Shown piece by piece: positions 50,287 to 60,718 of a stretch of 64,000 bases of DNA. Under the pieces are notes generated by a model that did no database searches, was not told the origin of the DNA, and worked only from the letters and a program-made list of their open reading frames with translations. The stretch is from Spirodela intermedia (lineage: Eukaryota; Streptophyta; Magnoliopsida; Alismatales; Araceae): the NCBI GenBank assembly GCA_902729315.2, contig LR746269.1:3730001-3794000 (forward strand), written 5' to 3'. The position numbers and the translations under genes are program-made. Position 1 is the stretch's first letter, and each line of letters opens with the position of its first letter.

Positions 50287-52333
50287 TGCCGCCCACATTT
50301 TTCCTTTCTCTGGATCAGGCCCCCACCCCCTCACCACCTCTTTTCATTGCTGTCACCAAGGGGAGCATCTACTGGTAAGTGGAAATATCCTCGGGCAATT
50401 TAAATATTTTTTTAATAATGTCATATTTTTTGCATTAATCTCTTCCTACTTTTGACTTAAACAATATATCGATGAAAAATATTTATATGATCATCCTCCC
50501 TTGATCATAGGCGCAGGTCTGCAGAGAAGCTGACTTCTATCATGTACAGACCGAGTGTGAAGCGGAATAGATTTCTGCAGAGCTTGGAGATTCATACTCA
50601 TTGGGCATCCAATATCTTGTGACCCCTCACTGTGTATTATTGGAGTATAACAGGTAACCTCACGTTGGCAGTGACATGTGCAGGTACTAGATTTTATTTA
50701 TTCGTTTGGATTCTTCCACAGGCTAAAAGGAAAAGAGGATGAAGGTCTTGATAGTTCTGATGAAGTCCTCCACAGTGCTTTTGTAACTTCCCATATACTT
50801 GTCCTTCGTTGGCTGTAAGCTCTGATTATTCTCAGTTGCATTAGGCTTACTCTTTTGTGGTCAATCAAGGGGATGAAATCATAGGCCCTTTTGATTCTCT
50901 TTTACTTTTGATGTTGATGGTGAATGAACAGTAGCTGATATCACATCAAAGCAAAGTTCTTTTCTCCAATATAAATAACTAAGATCTTGTGTATTATAGC
51001 TAAAATGGGCTTACTCTGGCAGTAGGTGATGGTTGTTGAGTCTAATAGATCATAACTTATGCCTTGCAATTTTATATCCTTGATTTGTGAACCACTTAAC
51101 ACTCGACTAGAAGGTTGGCACAATATGTGTCTTAGTACTCGACTAGGATCCCCTACTTTAGAGTTTAAAGTAGAGGATCCTCCAGGAATCGCTCGTTCTC
51201 CCGCAGCGCATCCACTGCGTCGACATCCAGATCGATCACACGCCACTCCGAGCACCGTTGATCTAGGGCATCAAGAGGTCTTCGCCTCTCCAACTAGGTT
51301 CTACTTCCCTCACCTTCTCCTCCCGCTCTTGGGCTCTCATAATCCCTCCCAATGGTTACCCTTTGGCCCCTGTAGCTATGTCTATCTTAGCCATTGGTTG
51401 GTCTTTTTGGGCCATGGGCTGGCCCATTGGGGGTGGCCTCCTAACATTCATCATGACTGGGGTCGTATCAGATAATTCTACATATGGTCCAAGTCATGTC
51501 CAAGCGAATCAATCACAGCTATATCAAGGAGCAAGGTTTCAACTAGGGAACCTCACCACTAACATGATGTCACATGAGCCTACATACATGTCAATGTCCA
51601 TTGTTATAATACACAACTTTACTGCATGTGCTAGCACTATGATATGGTATGCCTAAGGCTCGTACAAGCAGCTTGTACATTGCATTGGCGAGCAGTACTA
51701 ATAGATTACACCATGGACACATGAGACTAATTGCAAGCTTCAGTAGCAAAAGGCCCGGCTCAATACTACTGTGTCACAATAGACACAAGAGATGTCTACA
51801 CAAAGGCCCACAATACAAGCATGGCACATGCTGATATTATAGGGGCAAGGTTCTCAAGCAATCTTATGAAGCCAAAAGCAAGGTTCTTCTGGCATTACTA
51901 AAAACCTTGCTGCAGGGCCATTCTAAATGAAAATAAAGCAACCAATGGCACACAAACATGCGATTTGCCAAATAAATGCATGCGATATGCAGAGCTGGGT
52001 GTGTGCGTTTTGCAATGAATCCACAAGGGTGAGAATTTTCAGATAAAAGAGAACTACAACCTTGAGCGGATTAACTTCATTGGCTGTATAAATATTTCCT
52101 TGACAATAACACAATGAGAAGAAGACGGGCACAATCTAAGCACCTTGCCACCAAGCCTTCAAAGTCCTGGCTAAAGTTTAACTTTTTAGTTTAAAGAATA
52201 CCCTTTGGATAAACACTTTCATTGGAATTGTTCAACACACAATAAGATTCAAAGAGAGGTGAAATCTTTCAAATGACCCCCACAACGAATCATGTGAAAC
52301 TTAGATATAATAGCTTCAGTGCACTTATCACAG

Positions 52334-52375
<42 letters not shown>

Positions 52376-52952
52376 TTTGCAGTCAATCATACAAAGTTTA
52401 GTCGTTTTGCAATAAGCATAGAAAGCAACCTTTATGGAAGACCTTATGAAACACAAGTACACTACTTTCAATTTACCCTAAGCGAGAGAGAGAGAGAGAA
52501 GATCTACAACATGCATAACCACGTATTTCCCATGTGGTTGTAAAAAAATGACTCCAGGATCCTGAACACGACCCCACCAAAGCATATTTTGCTTTACAAA
52601 TTGATCTTTAGGCTCAAACCGAATTTTTTTTGAGGAAGACTAGGTAAGCCTACCATTCTTAGCTAGAAGCTCATCTCTCACTCCACATGGTCTTCTTTCT
52701 CCCCCCACATAACCCAGCCCTCTTCATCTTAGTGTCCTGTCTCCATCCCCACCACCAGGGAGTTATCCTATGCTAATCAAGACTAAGAATGATAGCTCTA
52801 GAACAACCCTTACCCACAATTTAAGATTACACCTGGCACCTCCAAGGACTCAATTCCATTCATTAAAAACACCCATTTCAAAGAAAGGCAACAAAGAAAC
52901 AAATTTTTTTCTGCTGGAACCAATACAAAAGTACAGTTTCCTTTCCATTCGG
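50287..52952. other. Region between convergent kinesin and RRM genes
   Basis: Holds the 3' untranslated regions of both genes. A GT (50377, TACTG/GTAAGTGG) and an AG (about 50510) could define an intron in the kinesin 3' leader, but this is uncertain. There is a near-perfect hairpin at 51146-51180 and GA runs at about 52333-52370 and 52483-52500. Open frames of about 100-138 codons around 51000-51650 on both strands overlap each other and show no domain. Confidence 0.4.
52333..52502 (+). repeat. Two GA microsatellite runs
   Basis: A long GA run (about 52333-52370) is followed about 110 bases later by a shorter one (about 52483-52500). Both lie downstream of the RRM gene's stop codon, so on that gene's strand they read CT and could fall in its 3' flank. 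Confidence 0.85.
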
Positions 52953-55900
52953 CTACAATGTTCTCTCGCTTTTTCTCAGCCCCATACGCGACTTGGCATA
53001 CCTATTTGACATGATTAAGGAGACCACCAAAATGTTCCATACTGCTTGTTACAGAAAAAAAATCTGTGCCTATCAGTTTTTTCCGTTATATGGAAATAAA
53101 CCTGAGTTTATAAACACGGCCTCGCTCCACTCATTTCTGATAGGCTTTGAGCTGGATGGCCCAAGAACATGGATATCCTCTTTTTGTCTGAAAGTCAGTA
53201 CAGAAAATACTTGTTCAAAGGATACTCTAACCGCAAGCCTTCACCATCTGATGAATAAAGAAAGGCACCCTGGAGATGATTCAGTGCTTCTGTTGAGCAT
53301 GCAATATCCTCCCACCAGCAAAAAAAGAAAAGGAAAGCGGATTATTTTGAGGGAGATGACACAGCAAACGCCATTTAAAATAAATGACTACAGATTCCTT
53401 CAAATGGTAAACGGTCACATTGAATGAAATTAGGATTTGGGTCCTAAGGCAACATTACAGTAAAATATTCCAGAATTCTAGGAGCATAATGATAATTCAT
53501 TTGCACATAGAATGGTGCCTTGGAATAATGAAGAACAGACCGAGAAATTCATACGGCAAAATGATTTCACTCATTGATTAACTAGAAAGATTAATATGTA
53601 CCTGAAAGTCAACAAAAGCAACATGAACACCATTTTTAGTTTGGATCTTCAACTTTGAGAATCCTCGGCATCTGTAACAAACCCAGTATGATGTAATGCT
53701 AGTGAATATGAAAAGAAAAACCTTAACCTTCACCAGCCAGAACAGTGTCATTGAGAGTTCTCAGACCTTGAGAATACTTGGGTGAGCTCTTGCTCAGAGC
53801 AAGTGGCACCCAGACTCGCCACAAAAAGTGTTGGGCATGGGCCAGTACTCTGAGGAACATAAGTTGTCAAAGAGTTATTCGTGGAAAAAGACACCAAAGT
53901 AAAAAGAAAGGCGTTCAGCAAATGAGACAAAGAGAGACTAATTTTACAAGATGGCCAACTCCATGAACAATAGTTTTATTTTTATTATTTCTTTTATAAG
54001 CAGGGTTTGAACATTCTGGAGAATCAAGGTAGCACAGTGAATGAAGCACCAACTAACGAGGAATGGTTCTCATGGGAGCTTAAATCCTTCTTCACCTATT
54101 TTTCTCATTGGTACCATGATTAGAATCTGGGATGGTATCAAACTCTGAAGTCCACATCGTTGACAAACTAGTCTCTGTTACCTTCCTCTCTTCCTTCCAT
54201 GGTATTCCGGCAAAGGGATACCAGTCTAAATCAGTATTACTAAAGATAGAAAGCAACGGGTGCGGTAGAGACTATCCCAAAACCATGGACAACAGAAGAG
54301 GACAACCAACAGCAGCACTGGAAGGCAAGAAAGCACAGGTGAGGTGCGTTCATACATACATCAACAGCTGTGGAACCATCGTTAGAAAAATTATCTAATC
54401 TAAAAAAAAAAATGGAAGATTAGAATACAGGAGTGAGGGAACAAGATCCAGATTTGCCACCAACTCTCCTCTGAAAAATTGTAAACCGAAAAGAAAATAG
54501 AATTGGGGAATTTGAGTATATACTACCCATGCGAACGATCAGAATCTTTGAAAAGGCTAAGTTGCACTTTTCTTTAACAGCTAGAGGAAAAACCCCCTCT
54601 GCAAATGAAGGAAGAAAAAGAAGAATGGATAGGTCATATGTCGCAACAGGAAAAGCATAATCGAAGGAACAAGAAAGGAAAGGCAAGATTGGCATTTAAG
54701 AAAAGAGAGGAAAGCCCCAGCCTACCCAAGTTCCTCCCCGAAATGGTGTGCAAGGATGAAGGACACTGTTAGAATGTGCTGAATTGTCTCCTTTTTTTCT
54801 GCATTACTGTATTTTTATCTTTAGACCGGTTTGGCCCAGTCTGGTTCAATGTCGAACCGAGGACCAGTCTAATCTGGTCCATCTCTAAAATGTGCATCTG
54901 GTATAGATACCAAACCTGAGCATCAATTAAGCGGGTGATTTCATTTTCTCTCCACCTTCATCCACATCCTCCTAGTGTTTTTTCACCCACAACATGGTAT
55001 CAGAGCCGAAGGTCTGACCAGGAGGATCTCATCGTTCAGGGTGTTCCATCACAGTGGAGAACAATATCTGATTCCTGTCTCCTTTATTTAGGAGGTGAGA
55101 GAACAGCTTGGAGCTGTTTTTGAGGGCTGCCTTTTGAGTGTGAATTGAGCTCTATTGTCAATTCATTCGGCCTGGATTATGGACACCAAGTAGCTGGAAG
55201 TTTTTCTGTCTACATATGTCAAAAATTGTAGAACGACCTCACAATGAAATCTGAGGGGTTTGTACAGACCCAACAGTCTGGGGAATTGCCGAGCATCCCA
55301 GCAGCATATTGACTAGATGGGAAAAAAATTCTCAAGTGGTCCTAATTTGTTTGTACAGTGCTGAAGGGGAGGGAAGATACACCATCTCCTTGGTATAGGA
55401 GCAAAAGCAGAGGATCCTCATTTTGATGTATGGGATGAAGAAGACTCCGTGATTATAGCGTAATTATGGAGTATTATGAATCCCGAAATCAGTGATACAT
55501 GTATGTTCTTGGCTACCGCCCAAGATATTTGGACAATTTCAAGGACACGATTCAATAGGCATACTCTAAAGCCAGAGATGTAGCCACAGTTTATAAAGTA
55601 ATGGTGAAAACAATGGCTTCAAAACATGGAAGTAAGATGGTCACAGAATAAACGAACTGTTGAAGATGTTGTAGCAAGAACTTGACCATTATAGGTCATT
55701 AAAGTTAGATGCCCCAAAGATGGAGATATTCTAAGAGACTACAAAGAACAAATTCTTGTTGGACTTAATCCAGAATTTGATCAGGCAAGAGTCCAAATTC
55801 TTGGCCAAGAGAAGGTCCCATGCTTTAATGAGGTGGTGGGACTGATTAGAGGTGAGGGAAGCATAGTCTAATCCATGAATCACAAAACTTGAAGAACTCA

Positions 55901-58900
55901 GCATTAGTAGCTAGAAGTGGCAATAATCCAGTCACAAATATGGAGAGAATCAAGGTTCCTCGACCTCCATCTAGACAAGTGAAGACTCAGAGCCATGATA
56001 ATAGGGATAACCTATGGTGCACCTACTGCAAGAAGGCATGTCGCACTCGTGAACATTGTTGGAAGCTCCAGGGGAAATCTCAAGGCCAAGAAGGGGGGAA
56101 GAAGAGAGAGCACCCTCAAAACAATGGTCAAGCCCATTTCATGACAGTATAGTCAAAGAAAAAAGCACCACACGATCCAGGTAACCTCAAAATAGATGAG
56201 GTTGAGAGGCTGAGATCTATTACAGCCTCTTGCTCTTTGGCTCATCCAGGATAATTTCCATCATTTTTTGGATTAAATGACTCAATTACCCCTTTTTCTG
56301 ATTCCTGGATCATGAATTCAGGAACTACCGAACATATGACCAATTCATTACAAACTTTTTCCACATGCTCTCTTATCCAACCAATAGAAAGACAATCATA
56401 GCTGAAGGGTCTCTGATTGCTGTAGCAGGTGTAGGAGATGTTAGAATTAACTCTTTTTTTATCTTGAAAAACGTCTTTCATGTACCTAAATTTTTTGCCA
56501 ATAAAAAAGTTTGCTGAAGATTTACAGCAGCTTTCTATCATTATCATTCCATATTTATGACAAGGAATTGAGGAGGAAGATTAGACATGCTAGAAAATGG
56601 GATGGACTCTACTATCTTGAAGCATTGAGCTAATGATACATTGGAAAGGGCAATCTATCTTTCAGACTCTAATCATCCAATTTAGAGAAAATTTGTCTTC
56701 ACCATTGTTGGTTTGGACATTCATCCTTCAAAACTATTAAAACTATATTTTCTTCCTTGTTTCAGAGTGTAAGTGTTGAAGATTTTCATTGTGATGTATA
56801 TGAATTTGCTAAACATAAGTGTGTCATTTCTGATTAGTAATGAGAAAAGTGTTACTCATTTTTTTCATATTTATAGTGATATATAGGTTCCTTCAACCAC
56901 TCCAAGTATTTCAGTTGTTAGATGGTTTGTGACATTGATCGATGATTGTAAACAAGTTACTTGAATATCTTTATCCAAATATAAGCCCTAATGTTAGTAT
57001 TGTCCTTTAGAATTTTTTAACCCAAATTAAGAATCAATTTGAGGTTAATGTCAAAAGATTTAGATCAGATGATGCTAGAGACTATTTTACAAATGCTAAC
57101 TTCATAATTCTAAAAGGAAGAAATAATACATGAATCCTTGTGTGTCAATACATCACAAAAAAAATGGCAGAACAGAAAAGAAAAACGGACATCTTCTTGA
57201 GGTAACTAGAGATCTTTTTCCTCGACAATACAATTCATTTTTTTGGGGGAGAGGCAGTTTTAAGAGACACTTATCTTGTAAATCGTCCTCTTGAGTCCTA
57301 GGATTCAAAATTCCAATGAAAACAATGTCGTCCTTTCAGCTAAAGGTCCAAGTTACAAATAATCCTGTCCCTAGAGTATTTTGGTGTTTCATTTGCTCAT
57401 GCACAAGATCAACATAAGTTGATACTAGATATCAGGACATTAAAATATCAATCTGTTGGATAATCTCAATCTCAAAAGCCATATAAATGCTATCATCTTC
57501 CCATCTTTATCTTCATTGATTGACCTCTCCCCCTGAAGATAAGATATGATAAAGTAAGATTTTTGTTAGTTGTTTTTTACTCCCCATTTCATTTCCTATG
57601 CTAACATCAGTGTCTTCCCCCATTATTAACTCTGACCTTGAAAATGTGAGATTTGGCGAAATGTATTCACAGAAGAAGACAGATGTCCAAGAATCTCACT
57701 GAAATACTGGAAACAAGATGCTAACTTCTCTTTTTTCACTTATACCAAAAAATAAATTTCATTGCCATTACCAACCAACTATGGTTCAGATCTATAGAAA
57801 ATTGACGTTAACAATGTACTTTTGCACCGAAAACTAGAAGAAGAAATTTATATAGAAGTCCCACTAGGATATGAAAAGAATTTGCCCACTAATGCGGTGT
57901 ACAAGTTAAAACCTAGTATCTAGTCAAACAATAATCTAAGGCCTGATTTGGTAGGTTCACAAGAGCCATAAATACCGTGGGATGTAGACAAACCCAAGAG
58001 GACCATACATTATTTGTTAAACACTTATCCACAGGGGCAGTCACAACAATATTAGTATATGTTAACGACATAACTGTGACAGAAAATAAAGATAAAGAAA
58101 AAAATATATAGGCCAATGTCTGGATAAGGAATTTGAGATTAAAACATTGAAAAGGTTGAAATACTTCCTTGAAATCAAAGTAACCCACTCAAAGTAAGGT
58201 ATGTTTATCTCCCAACAAGAGTTATTTTGGATGTTCTTAAAGAAATAGGCAAGCCTTGATACAAGCCAATAAATAACCTGATAAATCCAAATCTCAAATT
58301 TCACAGACTAGAGGAGGATGCTATTATAAACAAGGAGATATATCAATGTTCGGTTAGAAGATTAATTGATATGTCTCATACACAACCAGATATAGTATAT
58401 ATATTTAGTGTAATTAATCAATTTATGCACAATCCAAAGGAAGGACATCTGATTTAGCTCACTGAGTGCTACATTATCTAAAAGAGATACCAGAGAAAGG
58501 AATGAACGATTGGTATTTGAGGTGTATATAGATACCAATTATGCAGGGTTAATCGTTAACAGGAGATCTTCCTCCAGATATGATATCTTTCTTGATGTTA
58601 ACCTAGTGACATGGTGAAGTACGAAACAAAATGTAATAGCATAGTCAAGTGTAGAAGTTGAATTCCAAGCAATGGCATAAGGTATGTGTAAATTGCTTAG
58701 ATAAGGATTATTCTAAAAGACTCGAAAATTAAGTGGGATGGTTCAATGAGACTTCATTGTGACATCAAGTCAGTAATTAGCACACAACTCAGTGCAACAT
58801 CATCAACCAAAGCATATCAAGATTGATTGATATTTCATCAAGGAGAAACTAGGGAGTGGATTGATTTGCATTTTTATGTGTCTACATGTTATCAGCTTGA

Positions 58901-60718
58901 GTACCTACTAAGGGTTTGGGTATCCTAAGGTTTCACCAATTTGAGGGTAGAGCGTTGGAATGGGCTAAATTATTGTGTTTCTGCATTATTTTTTATTGTA
59001 TTTATATCTTTTATCTTTAGACTGGTTCGGCTGAATCTGGTTCACTATTAAATTGGTCTGGCCCAGTCTGGTCCATCTCTGTAATGTTGGTCAAGTATAA
59101 ATACCAGGCAGGCACAAACATCAATTAAGTGATCGATTTCATTTTCTCTCCTCCTTCGTATGTCCTCAAAGGTTTTTTTCCCCCCCAACATATATAGTTT
59201 ATAAAAGGCATTCTAACTTTAAAGGTACCTTTGAGTTATTCCCTTTGATGTAAAATTGTTTATATTTTTGAACAAGGAGTAGGGTTTCAACTGAAATCAG
59301 CTGTTTAGCCCATTCAATCCTAATTCAGATGGTTTTGGTCAAGCCCAATATCCATGATTACAAGACACGTCCAGTGGAGAAGAGAATCGCCGAGAGCAAC
59401 TGGAGAATGGCTGAGAGCAACTTGAGAGCAACTGCATTTCACAATTTCCTTGAGGAGCTTGGCTGATGGAAGCTGGGAAGATTTCTTGGCACAGCTGTCT
59501 TTGGGCTTGAACAAAGGTGACAGAAATTCCACCATGCTTACATTTGCATCATCTGAAGAGAAGCAACAAACTCTGATGCACACTCTTTAAGTGCATCAAA
59601 ATAATCATACTACATTAACCTCTTTACTATTTATAACAATGAAAGTAATGGCTTTCTGACAGAATCTCACTCAGACACTATTTTCAGCCAGTCACTACTG
59701 TCATATGGTCTTTGATCATTGATCATTATCAAGCAGATTGGTGGCAAAAGAGTTGATAGGCCACTGTCTGAAAGATAACATGTTCAGCATAAAGTACTAA
59801 TTATATCAAAAAATGAACAGTTACAAAATTCATGGTAACATGGAGAGAGCTTCCCGTTACAGAAGATTACTTCACCTGTGGTCGACTAGGATCTACAGCA
59901 CTCTGATGATCAAAGTCACAGTTTACATGGCTGTGAACATAGGGGAAGCAATTAGATGATCTGATACACATGAAAGCCCAGTACTGGACGAATTCTAAGA
60001 AAACCAGGCACCATAAATGCCACCAAATGCTTTTCAATTTTCCTTGGAAAGTTGAAGATGAAATAGATTATGATAACATTAGGTGAAAGCTCAAGCAAAG
60101 AAAGAAAATATGTGCTCAAGTATTGTGTGTTGACCTTTGTGCAGAAGGATAACAATTGTAGGCAGAATTGCCCACTCCAGGCGTGTGAATATTGCTTCCA
60201 AGACCTGATAGTATGCAAAGTGTGCCAAAAATGTGCAACATAAGCATTTAGCAGACAGATTTCTTCATGTCAGTAACTTGCATAACATTATTATATGGAA
60301 ACATGAGTAGGAAAATTTAGTTCTGTTGGGCAGTAAACATAACAGGCCCCATAAATATGAATCAAGAATCAGCTAAAACTGGAGGCAAACCAATATATGA
60401 TCTGTCTAAATAATCAATTATTGAAACAAAAAAATCATTATGTTCTCATACATTACCAGATCCTGGAAAGCCTCTAGAATGCCCAGCAGCTCTCAAAACT
60501 TTCTTATCGAAATATGAAACACCGTCATCTGATTTTCGTGAGACAAGAACAAATGCAATAAAAATGTAACTATGAAATGGAGATAGATTAATATATATAG
60601 GCACTGAAGAAAGTTTAATACGTCACTCTATACCTATTCTTGAACGCTTGGACCTCGAATTGGACTTGGCAAGATCAATAAATAAAGTTGATTCCTTATC
60701 AAGGTCAAACACCATTCC
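52953..60718 (-). CDS. Two-RRM RNA-binding protein, 5' end not found (8 exons seen)
   Basis: Plant nuclear/cytoplasmic RNA-binding protein of the RBPMS/scw1-like RRM group. Exons (minus): 60718-60634, 60528-60457, 60204-60135, 59930-59876, 53849-53767, 53671-53602, 53308-53226, 53001-52953. Phases agree at every junction. The first exon ends RRM1 (GMVFDLDKESTLFIDLAKSN, then SRSKRSR). A Gly/Pro/Ser linker follows (AAGHSRGFPGSG...). RRM2 comprises RNP2 TLFVASLG, RNP1-like VHVAFVDF, STEALNHLQGAFLYSSDGEG and LEYAKSRMGLRK, and ends SERTL-stop. The start of RRM1 and the N-terminus are missing, either in unrecognised exons between 60719 and 64000 or beyond the window. A dead copia element lies antisense in the 5.9-kb intron 53850-59875. 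The RRM2 exon may begin further upstream: the frame is open to SLTTYVPQ, which resembles family linker sequence. RNA targets are unknown. Confidence 0.85.
54767..54994 (+). repeat. 5' LTR of the copia element
   Basis: 228 bases beginning with canonical TG and ending CA. A TATAGATACC element near 54903 corresponds to TATAAATACC in the 3' LTR and may be the old promoter. It differs from the 3' LTR at many sites and by several small gaps, including about 10 bases near the left end, which suggests an old insertion. Confidence 0.88.
54995..55006 (+). other. Copia primer-binding site
   Basis: TGGTATCAGAGC immediately follows the CA end of the 5' LTR. It is complementary to the 3' end of plant initiator methionine tRNA, the usual primer for Ty1/copia reverse transcription. 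Confidence 0.9.
55300..56152 (+). pseudogene. Copia gag remnant with broken zinc knuckle
   Basis: Fragments in shifting frames resemble copia gag. The piece 55889-56152 is open for 87 codons and contains CTYCKKACRTREHCW at about 56018-56062. The expected knuckle is C-x2-C-x4-H-x4-C. Here the histidine position is arginine, and the usual glycine before it is cysteine, so zinc binding should be lost. Stops separate this piece from the upstream gag fragments. Confidence 0.75.
57808..58925 (+). pseudogene. Copia reverse transcriptase/RNase H remnant
   Basis: 57808-57911 reads VNNVLLHRKLEEEIYIEVPLG and on to VYKLK, the copia reverse transcriptase segment that normally starts DVxNAFLHG. Near 58051-58085 the frame reads ILVYVNDITVTE, where the catalytic YVDD box has become YVND. 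From about 58528 the RNase H part reads DTNYAGLIVNRRSSSRYD, then LVTW-stop-STKQNVIA-stop-SS. The final piece (about 58790-58925) keeps STKAYQD and YVSTCYQLEYLL. The lost aspartate and multiple stops make it inactive. Confidence 0.8.
58953..59190 (+). repeat. 3' LTR of the copia element
   Basis: 238 bases ending CCCAACA. Its first two bases are CG instead of TG. The purine-rich GAGGGTAGAG just upstream is the likely polypurine tract that primed plus-strand synthesis. Confidence 0.85.

Larger units (their letters stand above)
54767..59190 (+). mobile_element. Decayed Ty1/copia LTR retrotransposon
   Basis: The 5' LTR (54767-54994, TGTTAGAATG...CACAACA) and 3' LTR (58953-59190, CGTTGGAATG...CCCAACA) share CTTTAGAC(C/T)GGTT, CCCAGTCTGGT(T/C)C, CATCAATTAAG and GATTTCATTTTCTCTCC. 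The primer site TGGTATCAGAGC (54995-55006) follows the 5' LTR directly and complements initiator Met-tRNA. The interior runs gag, integrase traces, reverse transcriptase, RNase H, which is copia order. All frames are broken by stops and shifts. I see no matching 5-base target duplication (GACAC left, TATAT right). It sits antisense in an intron of the RRM gene. Confidence 0.92.

Noticed and set aside
51000-51660. Overlapping open frames of about 97-138 codons on both strands
   Set aside because: They overlap each other, carry no domain, and sit between convergent gene ends in repeat-containing DNA.
54132-54695. Open frames of 88-91 codons on either strand left of the copia element
   Set aside because: They are inside the RRM intron, without motif or consistent splice phase.
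59320-59583. 87-codon minus-strand open frame between the 3' LTR and the RRM exons
   Set aside because: Joining it to exon 59930-59876 at its best acceptor gives an immediate stop, and no domain is recognisable. It is treated as intron sequence.
60135-60218. Apparent membrane segment (RLEWAILPTIVILLHK) on the minus strand
   Set aside because: It is a different frame of an RRM-gene exon. Phase from the neighbouring exons requires the GLGSNIHTPGVGNSAYN reading, which fits the Gly/Pro/Ser linker.
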